Program-made: the position numbers and the translations under genes | Notes under the pieces: generated by a model | Told to the model about the DNA's origin: nothing | The model's input: only the letters and a program-made list of their open reading frames with translations | Database searches by the model: none | Origin: Hydrocarboniphaga daqingensis | Lineage (GTDB): Bacteria; Pseudomonadota; Gammaproteobacteria; Nevskiales; Nevskiaceae | Direction: 5' to 3' | NCBI RefSeq assembly: GCF_900129825.1 | Contig: NZ_FQWZ01000002.1 | Coordinates: 490,641-554,640, forward strand | DNA length: 64,000 nt | In this document: positions 1 through 8,415 of the stretch, in pieces | How the letters are laid out: each line of letters begins with the position of its first letter | Position numbering within the stretch: position 1 is the first letter of the stretch

Positions 1-1013
1 ATCAGCCGCCCGAGATCCAGCGCCACGTCGTCCGGCTTGCGCTCGGTCCAGAAGTAGCGGAGCGAGTCCAGCCCGACCACCGGGATGCCCTCGGCTGCGA
101 GCCGGTCGGCGATCTCTTCATCCAGGCCGGCCCAGCCTCCGTCGCCCGACAGCAGCACCGCCAACAGGTCGCGATGGCTTGGATCATCACGGCTGGCGGC
201 GACCTCGACCAGCGGCAGATCGGGTAAAGCCTCGGGCTTGCGATGGGCCGGGGCGATATTGGCTGCCAGTGTGCCGTAGGCCAGCAGCGCAGCACCGACC
301 GCGCTCGGCGCGCCGGCTTGACGGCGAACCGGCCACCGCAGCTCGGCGCCGTCGACGCGGTTGGTGAAGTCGCGCGCGCCGCAGGCTTCGCTCGCTGGCG
401 TCGCCACGGCAAAGAAGGGCGACTGCAAACGCGACGTTGGCAGGATCGTGCTGCCGCCGCCCGGCTCGTGACGCTGGCGCAGTCCAGTGCCCGCGCACAA
501 AGGCGGCCGCAGCGGGCTGAACGGGCAAAAGCCCACGCCGACGCCGCCCGAAAAGCTCTTCGGCGGCGCTTGCGACAGCGCCCCGAACACCAGTGCGGCG
601 GACTCGTCCAAGCCCATCAGCAGCGGCGGACGGTAGTCGTCCTGGCGTGTGTACGCCTGAACGAATCGGCTCAGGTTGTCGAGGTCGCCGTCGAGAAACT
701 CGCAGTTGTCGCCGTCCTGCGCCAGCACCTTTAGCAACGCCGGCGTGTCGATGCCGGCGACCAGCGTTTTGCTGCTGCGCAGCGCCCTGGCATAAGCGTC
801 CGCTTCGCGGTCCCAGCCCCGCTGGCTGGAAAACAGCAAGGCCGTGCTGCGCGCCGGGCCTTCGGGTTTGTACAGATACAGTGGCTTGAAGCGGCCGTGT
901 TCGATGCGCTCGTCGCGGGCCGGGTCGGGTGGGCGTGACGCCAGTGCTGGCAGTGCCAGCAAGCCGGCAGCCAACGCCAGCGCGATGGCGGCAACCGAAG
1001 CCAAGCACTTCAT
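1..1013 (-). CDS. AcvB/VirJ family lysyl-phosphatidylglycerol hydrolase (3' end cut by window edge)
   Basis: The frame is open from an ATG at 1013 to the window edge, so only about 337 codons are visible. It begins with a signal peptide (MKCLASVAAIALALAAG, cleaved near ALAS), which places the protein in the periplasm. Near residue 287 is an SGDGGW motif, followed near residue 314 by GLDSLRYFW; both are hallmarks of the VirJ domain found in AcvB and VirJ. Characterised AcvB/AtvA proteins hydrolyse lysyl-phosphatidylglycerol in the periplasm. The ATG overlaps the TGA of the upstream mprF gene (ATGA), so the two are translationally coupled. This fits a synthesis-plus-turnover pair for Lys-PG. 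The substrate assignment rests on family and neighbour. Confidence 0.85.
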   Translation of the reverse strand, partial: MKCLASVAAIALALAAGLLALPALASRPPDPARDERIEHGRFKPLYLYKPEGPARSTALLFSSQRGWDREADAYARALRSSKTLVAGIDTPALLKVLAQDGDNCEFLDGDLDNLSRFVQAYTRQDDYRPPLLMGLDESAALVFGALSQAPPKSFSGGVGVGFCPFSPLRPPLCAGTGLRQRHEPGGGSTILPTSRLQSPFFAVATPASEACGARDFTNRVDGAELRWPVRRQAGAPSAVGAALLAYGTLAANIAPAHRKPEALPDLPLVEVAASRDDPSHRDLLAVLLSGDGGWAGLDEEIADRLAAEGIPVVGLDSLRYFWTERKPDDVALDLGRL

Positions 1014-3574
1014 TTACGCACCATCTCGCGCATGCCACCGGCAATCAAGGTTGCGGTGTCGAGCATGATCCGCGGCAGAGCCAAGCCGCCGGGCGATGCC
1101 AGGTAACGGGGCCGCCATACCGGCTGATATTTGTCCTTGTACTTGCGCAAGCCGTCGAAGTTGTAGAACGGCCCCCCGTAGCGGTGCACCAGCAGACCCA
1201 GACGGTGCCATAGCGGCGCCAGCGGATGTTGTTCCAGCCCGGCCAGCGGCGCCATGCCGAGGTTGAACCACTGATAGCCGCGCGCCTTGCCCCATAGCAG
1301 CAACTCGACGAACAGATAATCCATGACGCCCTTGGGTGCGTCCTGGCCGTAACGCATCAGGTCCACCGACAGCTCGGTTCCGTCGCCCGATTGCCACAGA
1401 TTGGCGAAGGCCACGATCTGGTCGCCGCGCCGCGCGACCGCGCATGGAAAGTTCGCCAGATAGGCCGGGTCGAAGCGGCCGACCGAAAAGCTCTTTTCGG
1501 CCGCCGACTTGTCTGCAAGCCAAGCCGAGGAGACGCGTTCAAGCTCGTCGGCGCGCGCCGCGACTTGCCCCGGCTCTAGCACATCGAACACCAGGCCTTC
1601 GCGCGCGCCCTTGCGCTGCGACGTGCGCAATTCGCCACGGGCCTTGCCCTCCAGCGAGAACGTGGTCAGCGGCACTCGCGCTTCTTCGCCCAGCTTCGAC
1701 AGCGACAGGCCGAGATCCAGATAAAGCGGAAGCTTGTCGGCGGTGACCTGATAGAACACGCACCAACCGCTGTGTTTGTCGCAGAGTTCGCGGAAACGCC
1801 ATGCCAGTTCGGCATGACGGGCCGGGTTGCCGACCGGGTTGCCCATCGCGATCCAGCTGCGTCCCGATCGCCGATACATGATGAAGGCATCGCGCTGGTC
1901 GCTGAACAGCAGCTGCTTGTCGCCGAGCAACACCAGGTTGGGCACGCTGTCGGTGCCGTGGCCGAGACATTGACGCGCAGCTTCGATGTCATCGGCAGTC
2001 GGCATTTCGGGCTCGGGGCGGGCCGATCCGAGCAGCGACCACAGCCCGTAGATCAGGCCGACCATCACCGCGACGACGCCCGCGCGCAGCATGCGCGGCG
2101 CGTTCTCGTCGAACGCGAAGCGCCACCAGATTTCATCGTCGTACTGGACGTCACGGAACACCACAAAGCCGATCCAGATCGCCGCGCCGATCACCAGTCC
2201 CACGTTGACCAGCCATAGCGGTGACAGCCGCGCCTCGGTCAGTGGCGCATGGCGGTAGAAGCGGTCGCGCGACACGGCCAGCACGGCCAATACCACCAGC
2301 AGGATCAGCGCCTCCTCGAAGTCGCCGCCCTTGAGCAGCGACGCGGCGATGCCGCCGGCGAGCACGATCAGTGTCAGCCACCAAGCCGCTGCCAGCCGCC
2401 GATAAAGGCCGCGTGCCAGGATCAGCAATCCCACGCCCAGCGCGCTGCCGGCCAGATGCGAGGCTTCGAGCACACCCAGCGGCAGCGCTTGCGCCAGCCA
2501 TTGGACGCGGCTGCCGATCGCCGGCAGCGAGCCGGATACCAGCAGCACGGCGCCGGCGGCGAACACGGCAATGGCAACGGCCTGCGGCACTATCGACTCC
2601 AGCGAGCGTCGCAGTGACGTGGCAGCGCGATGAAGCGGACCGCTGAGCGCCGTGGCTTCGCGCGTGGCCAGCATCAGCAGCGCCAGCGTGAACGGCGCGA
2701 TGTAGTAGACCGCACGAAACAGCAGCAGTGATCCAAGCAGCAGCCCAGGCTCGGGTGTCGGCAGCATCAACAGCAAGGCCGACTCGAACACGCCCAAGCC
2801 GCCGGGCACGTTGCTGACGGCGCCCAAGGTAATCGCGATGACGTAGATGCCGAGGAATGTCGGGTAGTGGATCGCAGCTGATGCCGGCAGCAGCACCCAC
2901 AGCGCGGCCGCCGAGCACGCAATGTCGATCGCGCTGACGAGGAATTGGGAGGCGACTTGAGGGGCGCGCGGCGTTGCGATGCGCCAGTGGCGCAGCTGCA
3001 GCGGACGCTGGCGCAGGCTGGCCACAGCGGCGTAGCCGATCATGCCCGACAGCAGCGTCGCGCCGATCAGATGGATCGTCGGGATGCTCAGGTGCAGCAA
3101 ACGCGCGGCTGCATGCGGCTCCAGCAGCAGGGAGCCGCTCAGCAGTGTGCCGGCGCCGAGCAGGAAGGTCAGCGAAAACAGGCCTTGTACCAGCGCGATG
3201 TCGGCCGCGCTGATGCCTTCGTTGGAATAGGCGCGCAAGCGGACCGATCCGCCCGACAACGACGCCAAGCCCAGTGAGTGGGCCAGCGCACACGCGATGA
3301 ACGAGATCGTCGCCACCCGCCGGTACGGAAGGGGCCGGCCGATGATGTCCAAGGCGAGCGCGTCATATAGTGTTAGGGCGAAGTAGCTGGCGGCCGTCCA
3401 CCCGATCGCGCCAAACAACTGCTGGGCCGACAATTGGCGCAGCGGCACCAGCAAGTCGGCGGGATCGAGGTGGCGCAGGCTGTCGTCGAGCACCCAGAGC
3501 GCGGCCGCGAAGATCCCGAGCGTTAACAGTGCGGCGGCGATCGCGCGCCCTTTTCCCGGTTCCAGTCCTTGCAT
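1010..3574 (-). CDS. mprF: Bifunctional lysylphosphatidylglycerol flippase/synthetase MprF
   Basis: This 854-residue integral membrane protein has the two-part MprF layout. An N-terminal block of many hydrophobic helices (about residues 10-500) carries the conserved flippase segment around SLSGGSVRLRAY (near residue 105). A soluble C-terminal DUF2156 domain (about 530-840) follows, with GDKQLLFS, the FYQV stretch, and NLGMAPLAGL near the end. MprF transfers lysine from Lys-tRNA to phosphatidylglycerol and flips the product outward, lowering the negative charge of the membrane. Length is normal for the family. It is the first gene of an operon with the acvB/virJ-type gene, overlapping it by 4 bp. 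The 241-bp gap to the divergent tetR at 3816 should hold its promoter. Confidence 0.93.
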   Translation of the reverse strand: MQGLEPGKGRAIAAALLTLGIFAAALWVLDDSLRHLDPADLLVPLRQLSAQQLFGAIGWTAASYFALTLYDALALDIIGRPLPYRRVATISFIACALAHSLGLASLSGGSVRLRAYSNEGISAADIALVQGLFSLTFLLGAGTLLSGSLLLEPHAAARLLHLSIPTIHLIGATLLSGMIGYAAVASLRQRPLQLRHWRIATPRAPQVASQFLVSAIDIACSAAALWVLLPASAAIHYPTFLGIYVIAITLGAVSNVPGGLGVFESALLLMLPTPEPGLLLGSLLLFRAVYYIAPFTLALLMLATREATALSGPLHRAATSLRRSLESIVPQAVAIAVFAAGAVLLVSGSLPAIGSRVQWLAQALPLGVLEASHLAGSALGVGLLILARGLYRRLAAAWWLTLIVLAGGIAASLLKGGDFEEALILLVVLAVLAVSRDRFYRHAPLTEARLSPLWLVNVGLVIGAAIWIGFVVFRDVQYDDEIWWRFAFDENAPRMLRAGVVAVMVGLIYGLWSLLGSARPEPEMPTADDIEAARQCLGHGTDSVPNLVLLGDKQLLFSDQRDAFIMYRRSGRSWIAMGNPVGNPARHAELAWRFRELCDKHSGWCVFYQVTADKLPLYLDLGLSLSKLGEEARVPLTTFSLEGKARGELRTSQRKGAREGLVFDVLEPGQVAARADELERVSSAWLADKSAAEKSFSVGRFDPAYLANFPCAVARRGDQIVAFANLWQSGDGTELSVDLMRYGQDAPKGVMDYLFVELLLWGKARGYQWFNLGMAPLAGLEQHPLAPLWHRLGLLVHRYGGPFYNFDGLRKYKDKYQPVWRPRYLASPGGLALPRIMLDTATLIAGGMREMVRK

Positions 3575-3815
3575 GCGCGCATTCTAGGGGCTCGGCGTCC
3601 GGACGGTATGGTGCCGCCGAAAAGTCACAAAAGTTGACGCGAGACCCTGCTGACGCACGATTCACGAGCCGATTTTCTGCTCAAATGTGCCGTCGGTCAG
3701 CGCCCCGGACGCTGTGTCAGCTTCCGTGGGCACCATCCGACCATGTCGTTCGCAAGCCAGGAGGGCAACTCAACCGCGGCCGACGTTCCACGACTAATGC
3801 AAGGGAAGCCATGTC

Positions 3816-4457
3816 ATGAATCAGCCGCTCACTCCACTGATGCTCAAAGCGCTCGTGCCTGCTACTGCACGAGGCGAAGCCACGCGCCGCAAGTTGCTCG
3901 CTGCCGCCGAAATCGAATTCGGCGCCCGCGGGTTCCACGCCGCGTCGGTCAGCTCGATCACGACCCGCGCCGATGTCGGCCAGGGCACGTTCTATCTCTA
4001 CTTCCATAGCAAGGAAGAAATCTTCATCACGCTGGTTCGCGAGATCGGCCGCGCCTTGCGTTCGTATGCAGCCAAGGCCGGGGCCGCCGCGCCGACGCGG
4101 CTGGCCGGCGAGCGCGAGGGCTTGGTTGCGCTGCTGCGTTACACCTTGGAGTTCCCCGGCCGCTACCGGATCGTCCAGGAGTCCCAGTTCGTCGACGAAA
4201 CGGTGTTTCGCGAGTACCACGAGCGTTTGGCCCGTAGCTATGCGCAAACGCTGAGCGAAGGTGCGGACGCCGGCATCTTCAAGCCGGGTGACGCGGATAC
4301 GCGCGCATGGGCCATTCTCGGTATCGGCCAGTTCCTGGCGCTGCGCTACTGCCTGTGGACCGGCCGTATGCCGGCCGACGAAATCATCGACAGCGCGATG
4401 GAGATGATCGAGTCGGGCTTGTTGCCCGACAACAGCCCGGCCCGCGCCACGCCGTAG
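3816..4457 (+). CDS. TetR/AcrR family transcriptional regulator
   Basis: The 213-residue protein has a TetR DNA-binding domain at about residues 20-66. Its signature reads ATRRKLLAAAEIEFGARGFHAAS followed by the GQGTFYLYFHSKEE recognition helix and turn. The rest is an all-helical ligand domain without a recognisable ligand signature. An AAGGGA element lies a little over ten bases before the chosen ATG. It is divergent from mprF and lies 231 bp upstream of a fatty-acid desaturase on the same strand. In pseudomonads the TetR-type protein DesT controls acyl-CoA desaturase genes, so control of the downstream desaturase is a reasonable guess, but a terminator-like hairpin separates the two. Confidence 0.85.
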   Translation: MNQPLTPLMLKALVPATARGEATRRKLLAAAEIEFGARGFHAASVSSITTRADVGQGTFYLYFHSKEEIFITLVREIGRALRSYAAKAGAAAPTRLAGEREGLVALLRYTLEFPGRYRIVQESQFVDETVFREYHERLARSYAQTLSEGADAGIFKPGDADTRAWAILGIGQFLALRYCLWTGRMPADEIIDSAMEMIESGLLPDNSPARATP

Positions 4458-4482
4458 CTCGCACCGCCTCGGCTGCACAGAG

Positions 4483-4508
4483 CGCCGCCTTCGGGCGGCG
4501 TTCTGCTT
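4483..4508 (+). terminator. Hairpin terminator after tetR
   Basis: A perfect 7-bp GC stem (CGCCGCC / GGCGGCG) with a TTCG tetraloop lies 26 bp after the tetR stop and is followed by TTCTGCTTTC, a weak T-rich tail. UUCG loops on GC stems are very stable, so this probably ends or attenuates tetR transcription. Confidence 0.6.
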
Positions 4509-4688
4509 TCAGCCGGACTGCTTGTCGAATCCGGGTATGACCAAGTGACCAGAGTGCCGGTCGAGCCGCTCGACGGCGGCAGCCGACATCACTATTGGCA
4601 ATTTTTTGTCACATGGCGTGGATAATGCCGCTGCTAGAATGCAGTAGCCGGTATTGTTCCGGCGCCTGCCGAGGCCTTTGCTTTTTCT

Positions 4689-5858
4689 ATGTCTTCGTCC
4701 CCTGCTGACGATTCATCCGGTCAGCCCGTTGTCGCCGCAAAGCGGTCTTACAACTGGCCTGCCATCATCCTGTTTTCGCTGACCACGACGCTCGCCGTTA
4801 CGGTGTTCCCGTGGTACGCATGGACCCACGATTTCAGCACCGCGGCCTGGGTCTGGTTCGGCGTGTTCCTGTACGCCAGTGGGCTGTCGATCACGGCCGG
4901 CTACCATCGCCTGTACTCGCACCGCGCCTACCAAGCGCACTGGAGCTTGCGACTGTTCTATGCGCTGTTCGGTGCGCAGGCGCTGCAGAACAGCATCTTG
5001 ATCTGGTGCTCGATGCATCGCGTTCACCATCGCGAAGTCGATGATGTCGAACATGATCCGTACTCCGCTCGCCGCGGCCTGTGGTATTCGCACATGGGCT
5101 GGATGCTCCGCGACGAACCCTGCCACCAGTTCGACGACAAGATCGGTCGCGACATGACCCGCGATCCGATCGTCCGCTGGCAGCACAAGCACTATCTGGC
5201 CATCGCATTGGCAATGAACATCGCGCTGCCCGCGTTGGTCGGCTGGGCGTCAGGTGACTTGTGGGGCACGCTGGTGCTCGCGGGTTTGATGCGGCTGGTG
5301 GTGAACCACCACTTCACGTTCTTCATCAACTCGCTTGCGCACTACTGGGGCCGCCAGCCCTATACGACGGAAAACACGGCGCGCGACAACGATCTGTTGG
5401 CAGTGTTGACCTACGGCGAGGGCTACCACAACTTCCACCACTTGTTTCAGTGGGACTACCGCAACGGCATCCGCTGGTATCAGTGGGATCCGACCAAGTG
5501 GTGGATCGCTGCTTTCTCGTGGGTGGGACTGACCAGCGGTTTGCGCCGCACGCCCGAGTTCCAGATCCAGCGCGCCAAGTTGCAGCGGCAGTTCGAGCGA
5601 GCCAAGGAACGGATCGCCAAGGCCGATGCGGGTGGGCGGATCGCGCACCTCCAGCTGCTGCTCGAGCAGGAGCTTCAGACCTTTTCGGCCACGCTGTCCG
5701 AGTGGGCGCGGCTGCAGCAGGAAAAGTTCGAGCACGCCAAGCAGCAATTGTCTGATCACTGGGAAACCAGCGAGGTCCGTCGCCGCATGCAGGCGCTTGA
5801 GGAATCCCTGCGCTACCAGCAGCGCCGTGTCCGTCTGCTGAGCCTGCAGGCGGCCTGA
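4689..5858 (+). CDS. Membrane fatty-acid (acyl-CoA/acyl-lipid) desaturase, delta-9 type
   Basis: The protein has 389 residues with several membrane segments and all three histidine boxes of the class I desaturases: HRLYSH at 73-78, HRVHH at 110-114 and HNFHH at 247-251. These bind the di-iron centre that inserts a cis double bond into a saturated acyl chain. The DPTKW motif after the third box is typical of stearoyl-CoA-desaturase-like enzymes. The last 100 or so residues (from about 290) form a charged, Gln/Glu/Arg-rich region predicted to be coiled coil, which the catalytic core does not need. The ATG follows a CTTTTTCT stretch and no clear ribosome-binding site is visible. A strong bidirectional terminator follows. 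Whether the substrate is acyl-CoA or a phospholipid chain cannot be read from sequence. Confidence 0.9.
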   Translation: MSSSPADDSSGQPVVAAKRSYNWPAIILFSLTTTLAVTVFPWYAWTHDFSTAAWVWFGVFLYASGLSITAGYHRLYSHRAYQAHWSLRLFYALFGAQALQNSILIWCSMHRVHHREVDDVEHDPYSARRGLWYSHMGWMLRDEPCHQFDDKIGRDMTRDPIVRWQHKHYLAIALAMNIALPALVGWASGDLWGTLVLAGLMRLVVNHHFTFFINSLAHYWGRQPYTTENTARDNDLLAVLTYGEGYHNFHHLFQWDYRNGIRWYQWDPTKWWIAAFSWVGLTSGLRRTPEFQIQRAKLQRQFERAKERIAKADAGGRIAHLQLLLEQELQTFSATLSEWARLQQEKFEHAKQQLSDHWETSEVRRRMQALEESLRYQQRRVRLLSLQAA

Positions 5859-5924
5859 GTTGGCATTGCCCGCGACACGTTCGCGGGCATCTTCGCGGTC
5901 ACGGTTCTAGCGCTTGGCCACAGC

Positions 5925-5960
5925 CAATAAAAAACCCCGCCGAGGCGGGGTTTTTTATTG
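5925..5960. terminator. Bidirectional rho-independent terminator
   Basis: A perfect palindrome: CCCCGC and GCGGGG arms with a short loop, flanked by A6 on the left and T6 on the right and extended by CAAT/ATTG. It lies between the convergent desaturase (plus) and the Tyr/His-rich small protein (minus) and should stop transcription from both sides. Confidence 0.92.
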
Positions 5961-5997
5961 GGCGGGAAAGTAGCGACCGCTACTTAGACGCCTCGCA

Positions 5998-6375
5998 TCA
6001 ATCGCGATAACGGCTTTCGCGCGTGTATTCGACGCGACGCTCGTAACGACCGTCGCCACGCGACACTTCGCGCTGATAGCTGACGTTCCGCTCGTAGCCG
6101 CGATAACCGCCGTGGCCACCGTGATGATGGTGACCATGGTAGTAGCGCGGCGGCGGCGCGTAGTACACCGGAGCCGGCGCGTAGTAAACGCGGCGCGGTT
6201 CGTAATAAACCCGCTCACGGTAATAGACGGGCGGAGGCGGCGGCGCGTAGTAGCGGTCTACGACCACGCCTACCGGCACGCCGACGCCAATGCCGATCGA
6301 GACATCCGTACGGGCATTCGCAACGCCGATGCCGCCGATCATCAACAACGCGGCAGCTAACCATTTGTGTTTCAT
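5998..6375 (-). CDS. Small secreted Tyr/Pro/His-rich protein of unknown function
   Basis: This encodes a 125-residue protein. The ATG at 6375 is chosen because it opens a clear signal peptide (MKHKWLAAALLMIGGIGVANA), whereas the upstream part of the frame is not signal-like. The mature part has a Gly/Val run, then repeated YYAPPP, YYEPRR and YYAPAP units, a GHHHHGGHGG stretch near residue 85, and a charged C-terminus rich in Arg, Tyr and Glu. Such low-complexity proteins are usually periplasmic or outer-membrane associated, and the His run could bind metal ions. I recognise no domain. It is transcribed alone, with a strong terminator just downstream. Confidence 0.75.
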   Translation of the reverse strand: MKHKWLAAALLMIGGIGVANARTDVSIGIGVGVPVGVVVDRYYAPPPPPVYYRERVYYEPRRVYYAPAPVYYAPPPRYYHGHHHHGGHGGYRGYERNVSYQREVSRGDGRYERRVEYTRESRYRD

Positions 6376-6506
6376 CGAAGCACTCCGACTGAAGGGCAAT
6401 GTCGCGAGTGCACGATATCGACGTGCAATGAACCCGATCTGAACCAAGCTGAACGGCAAAATGCAGCAGCGGCTGCATTCTGCCGTTCATCGTGATCCAG
6501 CGTCCG

Positions 6507-8273
6507 TTAGTCGCCGGTGACTTTGAATTCGACGCGACGATTATTTTCGCGGCCGACTTCGGTGTCGTTGCTGTCGATCGGGACCGTTTCGCCGAAACCG
6601 ATCGCCTTGAGACGCGCCGTTTTCGCGCCCTGCTCACCGAGGTAGCGGATCACGGCAATCGCGCGACGCTCCGACAGACTCAGGTTGTACGCATCGGTGC
6701 CGAGGCTGTCGGTGTGACCTTCGACATCGAGCTTGAGGTCGGGATAGGCCGAGAGGGTCGCGGCAACTTCATTCAGCGTTTCCTTGGCGGGTGCCGTCAG
6801 CCGGTCGGAGTCGAACTCGAACTTCACGCCGCGCAGTACGAAGCGACGATCGAGTGCGCAGCCTCGGGCGTCGACCGGCTCACCTGGGCGAGGCTTGCGG
6901 CAGTCGCCAACGGGCGCGCAGCCATCCGGAAGTACCTTGTAACCGGCCGGCGTGTTCGGGCAATCGTCCCGCGAATCGGGGATGCCGTCGCCATCGGAGT
7001 CGAGCGGGCAGCCATCCGGGCCAACCAGTTCGCCGCGCGGCGTGTTCGGGCAACGATCGGCGCTGTCGGGTACACCATCGCCATCCGCATCGCGGAAGTC
7101 GCAGCCGTTGGCATCGACCTTGACGCCTTTCTGCGTGCCGGGGCACTTGTCGAGATAGTCGGGCACCCCATCGCCATCGGCGTCAGCCGGGCAGCCTCGC
7201 GTGTCCACCGGCGTGCCCGGTGGTGTGCCAGGGCACTGATCGGCGTGATCGGGCACGCCATCGCCATCCGAGTCGATCGGGCAGCCGTCGGAGTTGATCG
7301 GCGCGCCGGGCGGGGTGTTGGGGCACTTGTCGAGGTAATCCGGCACGGTATCGCCGTCGACATCGGTCGGGCAGCCGTTGGAATAGACCGTCACGCCGGC
7401 TGGCGTATTCGGGCAGTCATCACGGCGGTCGGGCACGCCGTCACCGTCGGTATCACGTCCCCCGTCGGCACCGAAGGCATAGGTGAGGCCCAGGCCCAGG
7501 TTGTGTGAGCTGTATTCGCTCTCGATCGGCTGATTTAGCGAGGTCCGGTACTTGGGACGATCGGCATCGACGTAGCGATAGTCCAGCGACAGCGTCCAGT
7601 CGTCGCTAAGCAGCAGGCCAACACCACCACCCAGCTGGAAGGCGAAGGTCGTGTCCTTGCCATCGATGAAGTTGCCGATCTGGGTTTCGGTGCGCTGCGC
7701 GCCGATGCCGCCGCCGAGATACGGGATGTACCGACCGAAGTCGAGGTCGTACCAGAGGCTGCTCATCAGCCGCAACGCTTCGACCTTGCCGTCGGCGCCC
7801 GCGGACGGCGTGCCAGCGGTGACGGCGGTGAACGTATCGACGTCGGCCGTGCTGTAGTTCAGCGCCAGCTCCGGGCGCAGGCCATTCTCGAAGCGGTAGC
7901 CGAACGTCAGTCCGCCACCGAAGCCGGTCTTGAAGTCGTACGCGAAGTTTTGCGCCGGAATGCCGGCAATGGGATCGACACCGGGCGTGGCCGGTACGTC
8001 CGGGCCCAGAACGCAGAGACCGGGAATGCCCAAGTCGAGCGTCGCGCCGCCGAGCGACAGCAGGCAGCTTTGCCCAGGCATCGGCTCTACGCCGTTGGAT
8101 CCCGGAATGGCAGACGCACGCGCGTCGGCGTCATCGGGCGCGGTAGCGAAGCCCTCGGCACCAACGTACCAGCCGGGCTGCCCGGCAGCCGTCGCCAATG
8201 TCGACGACAGCGCGAGGCTGACCCCGACGAGCCAATGTGCCGCGCGGCGGGCGGCAAGGCGGTTTGAAACCAT
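6507..8273 (-). CDS. OmpA-family outer-membrane protein with six thrombospondin type 3 repeats
   Basis: The protein has 588 residues in four parts. A signal peptide ends at ATA-AGQ. An eight-stranded OmpA-like barrel follows (about 30-270; WYVGAEGF at its start, a DWTLSLDYRYVDADRP strand near its end). Then come six tandem Ca2+-binding TSP3 repeats (about 275-450) of the form DxDGDGVPDxxDxCPxTPxG. The protein ends in a C-terminal OmpA domain (about 480-585) with the peptidoglycan-binding signature VEGHTDSLGTDAYNLSLSERRA. It should anchor the outer membrane to the cell wall, with the repeats as a stiff Ca2+-dependent spacer. A second, shorter protein of the same design is at 44609-45865. Confidence 0.92.
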   Translation of the reverse strand: MVSNRLAARRAAHWLVGVSLALSSTLATAAGQPGWYVGAEGFATAPDDADARASAIPGSNGVEPMPGQSCLLSLGGATLDLGIPGLCVLGPDVPATPGVDPIAGIPAQNFAYDFKTGFGGGLTFGYRFENGLRPELALNYSTADVDTFTAVTAGTPSAGADGKVEALRLMSSLWYDLDFGRYIPYLGGGIGAQRTETQIGNFIDGKDTTFAFQLGGGVGLLLSDDWTLSLDYRYVDADRPKYRTSLNQPIESEYSSHNLGLGLTYAFGADGGRDTDGDGVPDRRDDCPNTPAGVTVYSNGCPTDVDGDTVPDYLDKCPNTPPGAPINSDGCPIDSDGDGVPDHADQCPGTPPGTPVDTRGCPADADGDGVPDYLDKCPGTQKGVKVDANGCDFRDADGDGVPDSADRCPNTPRGELVGPDGCPLDSDGDGIPDSRDDCPNTPAGYKVLPDGCAPVGDCRKPRPGEPVDARGCALDRRFVLRGVKFEFDSDRLTAPAKETLNEVAATLSAYPDLKLDVEGHTDSLGTDAYNLSLSERRAIAVIRYLGEQGAKTARLKAIGFGETVPIDSNDTEVGRENNRRVEFKVTGD

Positions 8274-8372
8274 TGTGTTCCCCGTATTGGCCCCGTGGGG
8301 GCCTCTTATTGACCTGACAGACGGTTCGTCTGCGGTCCGTATTTACGGGGAACTCCTCAGCAAACGCAAGCC

Positions 8373-8398
8373 ACGACTGAGTAAAAGTCCTCAGTCGT
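8373..8398 (-). other. Inverted repeat downstream of typA
   Basis: A 9-bp perfect stem (ACGACTGAG / CTCAGTCGT) with an 8-nt loop lies 18 bp beyond the typA stop codon. There is no T-run on the minus strand after it, so a terminator role is uncertain. It may instead protect the mRNA 3' end or reduce read-through into ompA. Confidence 0.4.
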
Positions 8399-8415
8399 CG
8401 CTGCACGAGCCTCGA

